From the NCBI GenBank assembly GCA_963711465.1, contig CAVQEG010000001.1:1178001-1242000 (forward strand): a stretch of 64,000 nt of DNA. Reading direction: 5' to 3'. Under the pieces are notes generated by a model. The model was given only the letters and a program-made list of their open reading frames with translations. It did not search any database and was not told where the DNA came from. Positions 1 to 7,855 of the stretch are shown piece after piece (positions within the stretch are counted from its first letter, which is position 1; every line of letters begins with the position of its first letter). Source of the DNA: CAVQEG01 sp963711465. GTDB taxonomy: Bacteria; Bacteroidota; Ignavibacteria; OLB7. The position numbers were made by a program, and so were the translations under genes.

Positions 1-879
1 CACGCGGACCGACGTGAACAAGGTGTCGCCGTCGGCGGCATTCGCGGTTCCGCCGTTGCCGACACCGGTGCGGCCGGCAATTGTTATCCCGCACGGAATG
101 AACTCGAACATGGTGCCGTTGGAGAGCGGATTGCTCGGCATCGAGATCGAGTTGTTGGCCGTCGTCGTGCTGATCGTGGCAGGACTTCCGGGCGTAATGC
201 TGATGAAGTCCGAGGCGCCGTCGGCGACACCGATCGAGGCCGACGTCGACAGACCCGTATAAATCTGGCCGTAAATGAACTGGATGTGGTTGGAGCCCTC
301 GAAGAGCTTCACCTCATAGCGGTTCATCGGATTGGTGCAGGACGACCAGTAGTAGGTGCCGGTTGCATCGCACAACTGCGTACGGAAGTCGATCGTGAGA
401 ACGCGGTTCGGCTTGGTGCCGCTCAGCGAGTAGACGACGTCGACCGACGGCGATATCGAACAGCCGGTGCCGCCGTTGTACATGTGCTGGTGCTGCCAGT
501 ACGGTGCGAGAATCGGATAGGCCGGAGCATTGGTGAGATCGTTCGAATACGAACCCGACGTTCCGGTGCCCAGGTAGACGACGCCGCTGGTGGAGGCGCT
601 GAACTGGGTGTAGGACTGTCCGTTGAAATAGAACGTGAATCCGATCTGCTGCGTACCGGAATTCGCCGATTCGTCGAAGGTTCCGTTGGTGGAATTCGTC
701 GAACCGGCGATCAGAGTCGTTCCGGACGATATGCTCGCGTAGGAACCGGTGGACTGTGCCACCGCATAGTCGGTGGCAAGGTCGGCGTACGCCGAGGCGG
801 AAAGCAGGCACGTGAGGAAAGCGACCAGGAACAGATGCGTGCCTCTGCATCTGCCGGCGGGTGTGTGTACCAAGGTCAT
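1..879 (-). CDS. Secreted beta-rich surface protein, C-terminus cut by window edge
   Basis: An open frame runs from an ATG at 879 leftward to base 1 without a stop, giving the first 293 residues. Residues 1-32 form a signal peptide (hydrophobic LFLVAFLTCLLSASAYA, likely cleaved before DLATDY). The mature part is rich in Ser, Thr, Gly and aromatic residues, with segments such as FTFYFNGQSYTQFS, ILAPYWQ and YEVKLFEGSNHIQFIYG that recur in large secreted proteins of Bacteroidota and relatives. A GAGGG lies five bases before the ATG, and a Bacteroidota-type promoter sits at 1008-1038. Because the C terminus is outside the window, a type IX sorting domain can be neither shown nor excluded. Function unknown; extracellular location well supported. 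Confidence 0.8.
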   Translation of the reverse strand, partial: MTLVHTPAGRCRGTHLFLVAFLTCLLSASAYADLATDYAVAQSTGSYASISSGTTLIAGSTNSTNGTFDESANSGTQQIGFTFYFNGQSYTQFSASTSGVVYLGTGTSGSYSNDLTNAPAYPILAPYWQHQHMYNGGTGCSISPSVDVVYSLSGTKPNRVLTIDFRTQLCDATGTYYWSSCTNPMNRYEVKLFEGSNHIQFIYGQIYTGLSTSASIGVADGASDFISITPGSPATISTTTANNSISMPSNPLSNGTMFEFIPCGITIAGRTGVGNGGTANAADGDTLFTSVRV

Positions 880-1007
880 CGTGGCCCTCGTGCTCTATCG
901 TGACGTGTGAGAGAAGTGGAATATCAACGAAGTACCGTGTCGCGGTGGGGACCGGCGCATGATGGCTGCATGAGGTCGATGCCATACGCTCCGGTAACAA
1001 CAACCGG

Positions 1008-1038
1008 TGAATCTAGGCAACTATTACAGATTGTCAAA
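1008..1038 (-). promoter_or_regulatory. Putative Bacteroidota-type promoter of the secreted protein gene
   Basis: On the minus strand a TTTG is followed by 19 bases and TAGATTCA, close to the TTTG/TAnnTTTG consensus. The same bases also contain TTGACA. The implied leader is about 120 bases before the ATG at 879. No start site has been measured. Confidence 0.5.
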
Positions 1039-1101
1039 GCAGCCCGGAGGCGCCCTCGTCCCCTCCCTCAGATCGTGACACCTCACCGCCCTCAAACGCA
1101 A

Positions 1102-1137
1102 CGAGCCGGTCGGCGCCCTGGGGCATCGACCGGCTCG
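1102..1137 (-). terminator. Hairpin terminator after the CAP-domain lipoprotein gene
   Basis: A perfect 11-bp stem (CGAGCCGGTCG with CGACCGGCTCG) and a 14-base loop lie about 40 bases beyond the lipoprotein stop. The T-tract on the minus strand is weak (TTGCGTTT). The rest of 880-1178 holds the promoter above and no gene. Confidence 0.6.
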
Positions 1138-1178
1138 ATTTGTAGAAGTGTGCGGCTGCTGACGCTTGCTGTGAACGC

Positions 1179-2273
1179 CTATCCGTCGGTGCCCGAGTGG
1201 ACGGCCGTTTGCCGTCCTCCCGTCGCCTTCGTCGTTCCGGCGACCTCCCAGTGCTGCCACCAGCGGGCCGTCGCGCGGTAGTCAGCGGCTCCGAGCGTGA
1301 ACCAGTAGTGGTACTCGCGCGGCGCTCCGTCGACCATGACGCCTCGCACATCGACGGCATATCGGCTGCCGCGGACGATCGGGGCCTTCCACCGAAGCAG
1401 ATTCGGCAGTCCCGCGTAGTCGTTCGATGTCGCGACGTCGTGGACCTCGATCGTGTGGCCGCCGGCATCGACCATCGAGATCGTGGCCTTCGACAGATCC
1501 ACCTTCGCATTGGCCGACCACGAGGTTCGATCCGCAAGCACCGAGAACGACAGTTCGAGTCCCTCCTCGAAATCATCGCCCGGATACTCGTGGAACGGCA
1601 CGGCGACGAAGTCGACGGTCGACGTCGAAACGTCCCGCATCTCGTCATTGACCACCTTGATCACCGCCGCGCTCACGCCGCTGGCGCCGTTGGACGGGGC
1701 AACGTCGACGCGATCGAAGGAGATGTACTTCAGGAACGGATCGAGAAGCCAGCGGCGATGCCCCAGCGTCGCGACGTTCTCATCCCTGATCCACAGGTCG
1801 ATCCACGACTCGGACGAATGCGCGCCGTTGGGATCGAAGAACGTGCTCATGGCGATGTTGCTCGTCGAACAGCCGGTCTTCCCTTGCTCCGAATAGCACG
1901 ACATGCTTGGATTCGGATCGTGCGTGAGTACGCGGTTGGAGGCGATCAGCAGCGCTGCGTGTGAGGTGAGCGCGTCGTCCTCGGCGCGGTACTCGACCGG
2001 CTCGAGTCCGTGAATGGCACGGATGGCATTGAGGTGGTCGAGCACCTTCTGCCGCTCCGACCACTTGAGTTGCCCCGCGTCGCAGTCGTGGACGTCAGGC
2101 ATTCGATCGTAGAAGACGTCGATCGACGAGGTGGGGCCGCTGGTGCCATACTGTGTATCGTTCGAACCGGTATCGGCTCCCGCCGGATCGGTTGGACCTG
2201 GGTCGATACACCCTCCGAGCAGCGCCAGTGCCACGACGAGCGCCGCCAGCGATCCATGGCAGAGGTATCGCAT
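1179..2273 (-). CDS. CAP-domain (SCP/PR-1) lipoprotein
   Basis: The start is placed at the ATG at 2273 because the protein then opens with a lipoprotein signal peptide (MRYLCHGSLAALVVALALLGGC) with lipobox LGGC and Cys22 as the lipidation site. Longer in-frame starts would put about 29 unrelated residues in front, and a promoter at 2370-2400 fits the shorter form. Residues about 60-190 resemble the bacterial CAP domain: a helix with LNAIRAIHGLEPV, a paired TSHAALLIASNRVLTHDP, and GHRRWLLDPFLKYISF. The C-terminal 130 residues look like a beta-rich accessory domain. Bacterial CAP proteins are extracytoplasmic and of mostly unknown activity. It appears monocistronic, with its own terminator. Confidence 0.8.
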   Translation of the reverse strand: MRYLCHGSLAALVVALALLGGCIDPGPTDPAGADTGSNDTQYGTSGPTSSIDVFYDRMPDVHDCDAGQLKWSERQKVLDHLNAIRAIHGLEPVEYRAEDDALTSHAALLIASNRVLTHDPNPSMSCYSEQGKTGCSTSNIAMSTFFDPNGAHSSESWIDLWIRDENVATLGHRRWLLDPFLKYISFDRVDVAPSNGASGVSAAVIKVVNDEMRDVSTSTVDFVAVPFHEYPGDDFEEGLELSFSVLADRTSWSANAKVDLSKATISMVDAGGHTIEVHDVATSNDYAGLPNLLRWKAPIVRGSRYAVDVRGVMVDGAPREYHYWFTLGAADYRATARWWQHWEVAGTTKATGGRQTAVHSGTDG

Positions 2274-2369
2274 GATGGAATTTCGATGGGTTGGAATTCG
2301 TAGGGTGCGGGTGCCCGTCCACGCATCTGGACCGCATGGACAGGTTCGCTGGACCTTCAACGGACGCCG

Positions 2370-2400
2370 CGAATCTACAAATTTCTTTCATCCCGACAAC
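2370..2400 (-). promoter_or_regulatory. Putative promoter of the CAP lipoprotein gene
   Basis: On the minus strand GTTG is followed by 19 bases and TAGATTCG. The same -7 octamer with an ATTG 20 bases upstream occurs at 28837-28868, so this looks like a recurring promoter form here. The predicted leader is about 90 bases. Confidence 0.5.
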
Positions 2401-2483
2401 CCGTTCGCCCGGGACGTGCCGACCGGCGAAACCTCCGAACGGGCGGCGCGTTCGTAAGTTCTCTTCTTTCAAATCGATCCGTC

Positions 2484-3176
2484 ATGAATCAACCGATAGT
2501 AGCCGAGGGTGCGCGCATCCGACTGGGCGCGCCATCCGATTCAGGTTTCCCAACCACCCGCGTGCTCGTCATTGCCGACGATCCGATCACGCAGGCCGAC
2601 ATCGCTGCGCGGCTCAACCGCATCGAGTCGGTCGAGATCATCGGAAAGGCGACGTCGGGCATTGCGTTCTCGAGGGTCGTGGAGGTGTTTGACCCGGACG
2701 TGATCGTCCGGGACGCGTCGAGGGCAGGCATCCACCGGCTCGACGACGACGACGCTCTTGCCGTCGAACGGATGCCGGCGGTGGTCGCACTCGTTCCCCG
2801 AACGGGCGATGCATCGATCGCGTTGAAGCTGGGAGCGAGCGCAATACTGCCGCGGGACGTCGACCCTGCGCAGCTCGGCTCGGCGATCGAGGCGGTGCTG
2901 CACGGCCTGCTGGTGCTGCATCCGGCGTTCGGGGAAATTGCCATTCCGACGAGCGCCGAGGAACGCGATCGGCTCGAGGCACTGCTGACGCCGCGCGAAC
3001 GAGAGGTGATGCAGCTGCTTGCCGAGGGTCTTCCGAACAAGCTGATCGCCACCACGCTCGACATCAGCGAGCACACGGCGAAGTTCCACGTCAACGCGAT
3101 CCTGACGAAGCTGGGCGCGCACAGCCGCACCGAAGCGGTCACACGTGCCGCGCGATCAGGACTCATCGATCTGTAG
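2484..3176 (+). CDS. Orphan NarL/LuxR-type response regulator with atypical receiver
   Basis: The 230-residue protein has a receiver-like domain at about residues 25-145 and a LuxR-type helix-turn-helix at about 167-228 (LTPREREVMQLLAEGLPNKLIA, then HTAKFHVNAILTKLGAHSRTEAV). The acidic pair (D32, D33) and the presumed phospho-acceptor D77 are present. The conserved Thr/Ser at the end of beta-4 is replaced in VALVPR, and the beta-5 Lys of the usual LLKD is Arg in LPRD (R124). Signalling may therefore not follow the normal phosphorylation switch; this is inference. No histidine kinase lies nearby. The ATG at 2484 gives an N-terminal tail of about 24 residues before the first strand. A 13-bp terminator follows at 3216-3249. 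Confidence 0.85.
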   Translation: MNQPIVAEGARIRLGAPSDSGFPTTRVLVIADDPITQADIAARLNRIESVEIIGKATSGIAFSRVVEVFDPDVIVRDASRAGIHRLDDDDALAVERMPAVVALVPRTGDASIALKLGASAILPRDVDPAQLGSAIEAVLHGLLVLHPAFGEIAIPTSAEERDRLEALLTPREREVMQLLAEGLPNKLIATTLDISEHTAKFHVNAILTKLGAHSRTEAVTRAARSGLIDL

Positions 3177-3215
3177 GACCGGCGCCCGATGCGTGCGCAG
3201 ACGGTTCAGATGCAA

Positions 3216-3249
3216 CGAGGGATCGCCCCTGGATACGGGCGATCCCTCG
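3216..3249. terminator. Bidirectional hairpin terminator
   Basis: A perfect 13-bp stem (CGAGGGATCGCCC with GGGCGATCCCTCG) and 8-base loop lie between the convergent response-regulator and DUF1573 genes. On the plus strand it is followed by TGTCGTTTTCC. Confidence 0.8.
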
Positions 3250-3281
3250 TGTCGTTTTCCGTTGGCAGATCGCGCTGGCGG

Positions 3282-4076
3282 CTACGAACCGGCAGCGAAC
3301 GTGGCCAGGGTGAGCTTCAGCACCGGCGACGACTGGCTGGAGGTCGGCACCAGCACGGTCGCATTGAGCATTCCCTGTTTCAGTGGCTTGACGTGGGCGA
3401 CGACGATGATCGAGTCGCCCGGCTGGATGATCGCCGCCGCCTTCGGCGTGAAGTTCACCACTGCTTCCACAGGCGATTCCAATCGCGGCGCCTGAATCGT
3501 GACCGGTTTCGTACCGGTATTCATCAGCTTGACCTGCGTGTCGAATTCCTTCCCCGCGACGACATCCTCCATTGCCGGGAAGAACGTCGGGTCGGCGGTG
3601 ATGTCCCGGACGATGTTCGCCGTAATCGGAATCGTCAGCTTCGGGTTCTCCGGATCGTTCGACGTGATCGTGATTGACTTGTGCTGTTGACCGGAGAAGT
3701 TCTTTGCATCGACCGAGACCTCGACCGTCGCGGTATCGCCCGGGCCGAGCGCGCTGCGGCTCAGCGGCGCGGTGGTACATCCGCAGCTCGGCTTGACGCC
3801 GACGATGTGCAGCGAGTCGGCCCCTGCGTTCTTGAGAATGACGGTATCACGCAGAATTTCCGGCCCTCGGTCGCCGAATTCGATCTTGTCGCCGGTGAGC
3901 ACGACGAGCTTCGGATCGGAGCCGTTGGTCGGCGCCTCGGCGATGCTCTCATTGTCCGTGCCCGGTGCCGAGCCGTTGTTCGGTTGCGGAGCCGAGCAAG
4001 CCGCCAGCAGTATCCCGGTCGCGAACAGAAGCGCCGGCAGCGGCCGTGAGGAACGCAGCGGACGAACGTGAATCAT
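3282..4076 (-). CDS. DUF1573-domain lipoprotein
   Basis: The 264-residue protein starts with a lipoprotein signal peptide; the lipobox LAAC puts the lipidated Cys at residue 27. A low-complexity Asn/Ser/Gly/Thr linker follows. Residues about 60-160 match the DUF1573 immunoglobulin-like fold: EFGD, a strand ending in ILKNAGADSLHI, the PSCGCTTAPLS motif, then LGPGDTATVEVSVD and ITITSNDPENPKLTIPI. A second related beta-sandwich fills the C terminus. DUF1573 lipoproteins are very common in Bacteroidota; their role is unknown, though the conserved SCGC pair suggests metal binding or redox chemistry. It shares a terminator with the convergent regulator gene. Confidence 0.85.
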   Translation of the reverse strand: MIHVRPLRSSRPLPALLFATGILLAACSAPQPNNGSAPGTDNESIAEAPTNGSDPKLVVLTGDKIEFGDRGPEILRDTVILKNAGADSLHIVGVKPSCGCTTAPLSRSALGPGDTATVEVSVDAKNFSGQQHKSITITSNDPENPKLTIPITANIVRDITADPTFFPAMEDVVAGKEFDTQVKLMNTGTKPVTIQAPRLESPVEAVVNFTPKAAAIIQPGDSIIVVAHVKPLKQGMLNATVLVPTSSQSSPVLKLTLATFAAGS

Positions 4077-4132
4077 GAGTCGGACTCCATACAGGATTGG
4101 GTGGAATGGAACGATGCCGGGGCGAGCGGCGA

Positions 4133-4561
4133 TTACTCGATCTCCACGAGTTTGATGTCGAAGACCAGGTCGCGGCCCGCAAGCGGATGATTCGCATCGA
4201 AGGTGACCTTCTCCTCATTCACATCGCTGATGACTGCGGGCACCGGCTGACCCGTGCTGCTGTCCTGCAGTCGAACCTGCTGACCGACCTCGGGTGCCAG
4301 ATCCTCGGGCAGATCGGTCCGGTCGACGGTCACCATCAACCCATCGAGTCGCGGACCGTAGGCGTGGTCGGATTCGATGTTTTCGGTCTTGCTGTCACCG
4401 ACGTCCATGCCGATGACCGCCTGGTCGAATCCCTGGATCAGCTGACCCGATCCGATGGTGAACTCCAGCGGCTCGCGTCCTTCGGACGAATCGAACACCG
4501 TCCCGTCCTCAAATTTCCCTGTGTAGTGAACCTTCACGGTGTCACCGATCTGTGCTGGCAT
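4133..4561 (-). CDS. SlyD-like FKBP-type peptidyl-prolyl isomerase
   Basis: The 142-residue product has the FKBP core at both ends (VKVHYTGKFEDGTVFDSSEGREPL and LVFDIKLVEIE) with an insert-in-flap domain between about residues 70 and 120, the layout of SlyD rather than of plain FKBP. IGSGQLIQGFDQAVIGM lines the prolyl-isomerase pocket, and HPLAGRDL is the usual IF-domain exit. There is no signal peptide, so it should be cytoplasmic. The His/Cys-rich metal-binding tail of E. coli SlyD is absent. A GAGGA lies seven bases before the ATG. Role: folding of proline-limited proteins. Confidence 0.9.
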   Translation of the reverse strand: MPAQIGDTVKVHYTGKFEDGTVFDSSEGREPLEFTIGSGQLIQGFDQAVIGMDVGDSKTENIESDHAYGPRLDGLMVTVDRTDLPEDLAPEVGQQVRLQDSSTGQPVPAVISDVNEEKVTFDANHPLAGRDLVFDIKLVEIE

Positions 4562-4714
4562 CGCGTTCCTCAGAATTGATTGTTCGACTGATGGTATGCT
4601 CCCGGGATCGCCCCGGGGCCTGTGATCTGTGCAAAAACCACGATTTGATCAACCTACGGAATTCCTCCCGAGCGGTCGATTCAGCGGTCGGTCGGCCTCG
4701 GGCCGTGGCGGCAG

Positions 4715-6757
4715 TCAGTCCTGGCGGACGGCTCGCGCTCGAAGCGCCTCGTGCGCATCGCGATTCCACTCGGAGAAATCGCCGTTGCGGCGGAACGGAG
4801 TGAAGCCCGCCTCGCGGATGTAGTGTTCCATCGACGCGGCGTCCATGCAGTAGGTGACGCCGCTTGCCGAGACGACGTTCTCCTCGAACATCACGGAGCC
4901 GAAATCATCGGCGCCGTAGTACAGCGCCGTCTGCCCCACGTCTGGTCCCTGCGTCACCCAGCTGCACATGATGTGCTGAATGTTGTCGAGGAAGATCCGG
5001 CTGATCGCCTGCATGCGCAGGTAGAGCGAGCCCGACTGATCCGAGGCCCTGAGCTTCTGCCCCGGCGAGCGCCGATACGGCCAGGTGATGAAGACCATGA
5101 ACGGCGAGACCTCATCCTGCAGCGTCCGGATCTTCGCCATGTGCGCGATCTTGTCGCGCGTGGTCTCCCCCATACCGTAGAGCATCGTCACCGAGGCGCG
5201 CCCGCCGAGTCGTGCCCACTGCCGCATCACTTCCAGCCACGTCGAGGATCGGCTCTTCTTATAAGAGACACGGCGGCGAACCCGGTCGACGAGGATCTCC
5301 GCGCCGGCTCCCGGCAGCGTATCGAGCCCTGCCTGGCGCAGCGCGGCGAGCACACCGGCGATCTCTTCGCTCGTTGCGGTGGGACACAGGCCGAGCACCT
5401 CGTCGACGGACAGATTGTTCAGTTCGATCTGCGGCCACTCCCGTTTGAGCCAGACGAACAGATCGGTGAAGTACTCAAGCGGCAGGTTCGGATTGACGCC
5501 GCCCTGCATCAGCACCTGCACGCCGTCGGCATCGGCCAGTTCGTCCATCTTCCGCCTGATCTCCTCTCGCGTCAGCACGTAGCCCTCATCGTGTCCGCTG
5601 CGGCGCGGATCGTCGCTGCGGTAGAAGCCGCAGAAGCTGCAGTCGACGTTGCAGACGTTCGTGTAATTGATGTTCCGCGAGATGATGTAGCTGATGCGGT
5701 TGCCGGGATTGAGTCGATCGCGGATCGAATTGGCCACCTCGCCGAGATCCACGAGTGCCGCCTCCTCGAAGAGTCGCTCCGCGTCGTGGACCGAGAGCCG
5801 TCGTCCGGCCTCGGCCCGTGCGAGAATTCGCTCGACACCGTAGGTCCGGCTATAGGGAACGACTTCGGGTACGAACCGTCCGAAGGAATTCCGTGGAATT
5901 CCCTCCCCCGCCTCCTCGGCTGTCCGAGCGAACTCGAGCCGTGCGTCGGGCAGCAGGCGCATGTTGCTGGCAAGCCGGAAGAATTCCTGCATGCCGTACC
6001 AGGCCGACTTGTTGAGGTTGAACTGAATGCGCTCGTCGAGGTAGTCGGCCACCTCCGCTACGGGCATCTCGTGCCGCTCGGCCCACTCGCGGATGATGCC
6101 GTGCTTGCGGGCAAGTCCGTCCCAGAACTGCCGGTTGAACCGATCGACGATCTCGGGCGTGAGCACGCCCGGCTGGGCCGCCCACACGGCGAAGACGAAC
6201 GGTTCGCCGGTCAACCGTTTCCAGGCGTCGGCCAGATCGTGGCGGTAGGTGAAGCGTTTGGACTCGCGGAAGGCGACGTCGGCGATCAGCAGTCCGGCGT
6301 CGGTGCCCCGCACCTTTTCCGGAATCTCCGCTCCCGGCGTCCGGATGAACGGCACGTCACCGCGACCGATCGAGTCGAGGAACACACGCGCAAGCACGAC
6401 CGACGTCCGACTGGCGTTGTCGACCCACAGTCGCTCGATACGATCGATGGGCGACTGGCTGACGATCACCACCGACTCCACCCGACCGTTGGCGCCGATA
6501 CACGGACCCGGCACGATCTCCAGCCCGCCGATTTCCGCGACGGCCGCTACGGGCAGCAGCGCGATGTCCGCCTCCTTCTCCATCATCCTCCGGGCCCCTT
6601 CACTCGGAATCACGTACTCGAAGTCGAAGAAGTCGTCCTCGGCAACCTCAACGGTGAGCGGCAGCGAGTTGAGGAAGTCGGCAGCGACCACGCGGAGTCG
6701 ACGGCGATACGGTTCGCTGCGCTCCTCGGCGAGTTTCTTCAGTCCTTCGATTCCCAT
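4715..6757 (-). CDS. mqnA-mqnC: Fused chorismate dehydratase (MqnA) and cyclic dehypoxanthinyl futalosine synthase (MqnC)
   Basis: This 680-residue protein joins two futalosine-pathway enzymes. Residues about 20-285 resemble MqnA, which removes water from chorismate to give 3-enolpyruvylbenzoate: LRVVAADFLNSLPL, then ADIALLPVAAVAEIGGLEI. Residues about 305-680 resemble the radical-SAM enzyme MqnC, which cyclises dehypoxanthine futalosine; its cluster motif C369-x3-C373-x2-C376 sits in NYTNVCNVDCSFCGFYR, and PGAGAEILVDRVRR plus LYGMGETTRDKI follow as in the family. MqnE shares much of this second half, but the VSYKKSRSSTWLEVMRQW stretch and VFITWPYRRSPGQ fit MqnC better. No frameshift or stop separates the halves. 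It is last in the menaquinone operon, 30 bases after the MqnE-like gene. Confidence 0.88.
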   Translation of the reverse strand: MGIEGLKKLAEERSEPYRRRLRVVAADFLNSLPLTVEVAEDDFFDFEYVIPSEGARRMMEKEADIALLPVAAVAEIGGLEIVPGPCIGANGRVESVVIVSQSPIDRIERLWVDNASRTSVVLARVFLDSIGRGDVPFIRTPGAEIPEKVRGTDAGLLIADVAFRESKRFTYRHDLADAWKRLTGEPFVFAVWAAQPGVLTPEIVDRFNRQFWDGLARKHGIIREWAERHEMPVAEVADYLDERIQFNLNKSAWYGMQEFFRLASNMRLLPDARLEFARTAEEAGEGIPRNSFGRFVPEVVPYSRTYGVERILARAEAGRRLSVHDAERLFEEAALVDLGEVANSIRDRLNPGNRISYIISRNINYTNVCNVDCSFCGFYRSDDPRRSGHDEGYVLTREEIRRKMDELADADGVQVLMQGGVNPNLPLEYFTDLFVWLKREWPQIELNNLSVDEVLGLCPTATSEEIAGVLAALRQAGLDTLPGAGAEILVDRVRRRVSYKKSRSSTWLEVMRQWARLGGRASVTMLYGMGETTRDKIAHMAKIRTLQDEVSPFMVFITWPYRRSPGQKLRASDQSGSLYLRMQAISRIFLDNIQHIMCSWVTQGPDVGQTALYYGADDFGSVMFEENVVSASGVTYCMDAASMEHYIREAGFTPFRRNGDFSEWNRDAHEALRARAVRQD

Positions 6758-6787
6758 GTCATCCTCGATGAAATGTGCGTTGGGCGC

Positions 6788-7855
6788 TCAGTCGTCCTGT
6801 CCCCGGGTGAGGCGTTCATAGTTCGCATCGAGCAGCACCGCTTCCAGACGCGTCTCCCCGACCGCGGCGCGAATCGCCTCCAGCGGATCGGGGTGGCGCA
6901 CCTCCGAGGCGTCGACGATCGGAAGGCCCGTCTCGGCAGATCCTCCGGTCGAATTCGAGAAGGCCACGTCTTGAGGCCTGGCTACGGCGTCGACGACGTC
7001 TGCCCCGTGGTCGAGCGCCACCACGGCGATCTCGGTGCCGACGAGGACGGCCGGAGCTGCGATGTGCGGAACGTTGTCGAGAAACGCGCGTGCGATGGCA
7101 ACCGCGCGCAACGACTGCGCCGCGGTTGGTGTCGAGAGGTGGCTCGCGCCACTGGAGCGGTCGTACATCGGCAGTGGCGTGAACGCCACGAATCCCTCCG
7201 TCTCGTCCTGCAGCGTGCGAAGGCGCTCCAGATGTCGCGCGTAGGCGTGCGGCTGGTCCTCGATCATGTAGGTCATCGAGCAGGTGCTCTTCAGCCCGAT
7301 CGAATGCGCGGCACGGTGGACGTCGAACCACAGCCCCGGATCGATTGCCTCCGGCGCCAGCCGACTCCGGACGGTCGCGTCGAAGAGCTCGGCGCCTTCC
7401 CCGTCGAGGAGGAGTCGTCCTGCCGAACGAATTCGCGACAGCACCTCATCGAACCGACGGCCCGACGCCGCGGACAGCGCGGCTACGAAGGACGCACCGA
7501 CACGCGTGAACACCCGCCGCGGCGAGCGCGACCAGATGTGCATCCGATGCTCCCACGCCTCGATCGAGTCTCCGGCGTCGCGGGCACTGCAGGCGACGAC
7601 CAGCTGCGTATCGGTCCCCTCCAGCATCGTCTCGGCTTCTGAGAGGAACAGCTCGGGGTCCTCACCATTATAGTCGACTCTGGCAGCGGCAAGCACGTGG
7701 GCGCGTCGGCCATAGCGGCGTTCGCGTCGCAGTCGTGCGATCGACGCGAGCATCAGGAGGTTGCGTTCCTCGAAGAGCGCGGCGCAGTCCTCCCAGGTGA
7801 TGCGCTCGTCGCGTTCGAGCAGCAGGCGCGTGCGATTCAGGAGCTTGTTGGTCAT
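6788..7855 (-). CDS. MqnE-like radical-SAM homologue lacking the iron-sulfur cysteines
   Basis: The 355-residue protein aligns by eye with aminofutalosine synthase (MqnE) over its C-terminal two thirds: DGEGAELFDATVRSRLAP corresponds to PGGGAEIF...VR, WFDVHRAAHSIGLKSTCSMTY to WLEVHRTAHKLGIKSNATML, and LRTLQDETEGFVAFTPLPM to LRELQDETGGFQAFIPL. LDNVPHI and ALDHGADVVD are also kept. Where MqnE has NYTNVCxxxCxFC, this protein reads RRYGRRAHVLAAARVDYNG (about residues 47-63) with no cysteine, so it cannot bind the radical-SAM cluster. Its first codon overlaps the ubiX stop (ATGA, 7852-7855), so translation is coupled. It may be a structural or regulatory pseudoenzyme, or a decayed copy. A true mqnE would have to lie elsewhere. 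Confidence 0.82.
   Translation of the reverse strand: MTNKLLNRTRLLLERDERITWEDCAALFEERNLLMLASIARLRRERRYGRRAHVLAAARVDYNGEDPELFLSEAETMLEGTDTQLVVACSARDAGDSIEAWEHRMHIWSRSPRRVFTRVGASFVAALSAASGRRFDEVLSRIRSAGRLLLDGEGAELFDATVRSRLAPEAIDPGLWFDVHRAAHSIGLKSTCSMTYMIEDQPHAYARHLERLRTLQDETEGFVAFTPLPMYDRSSGASHLSTPTAAQSLRAVAIARAFLDNVPHIAAPAVLVGTEIAVVALDHGADVVDAVARPQDVAFSNSTGGSAETGLPIVDASEVRHPDPLEAIRAAVGETRLEAVLLDANYERLTRGQDD

Noticed and set aside
286..1003. Two overlapping open frames at 286-903 (plus) and 314-1003 (minus)
   Set aside because: The third choice, an uninterrupted frame from 879 to the window edge, has a signal peptide and a secreted-protein composition; the other two are basic and featureless.
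4751..7642. A 963-codon plus-strand open frame opposite the menaquinone genes
   Set aside because: It is rich in Arg, His, Asp and Glu with no family features, and mirrors the conserved minus-strand mqn genes; long antisense frames are expected at this GC content.
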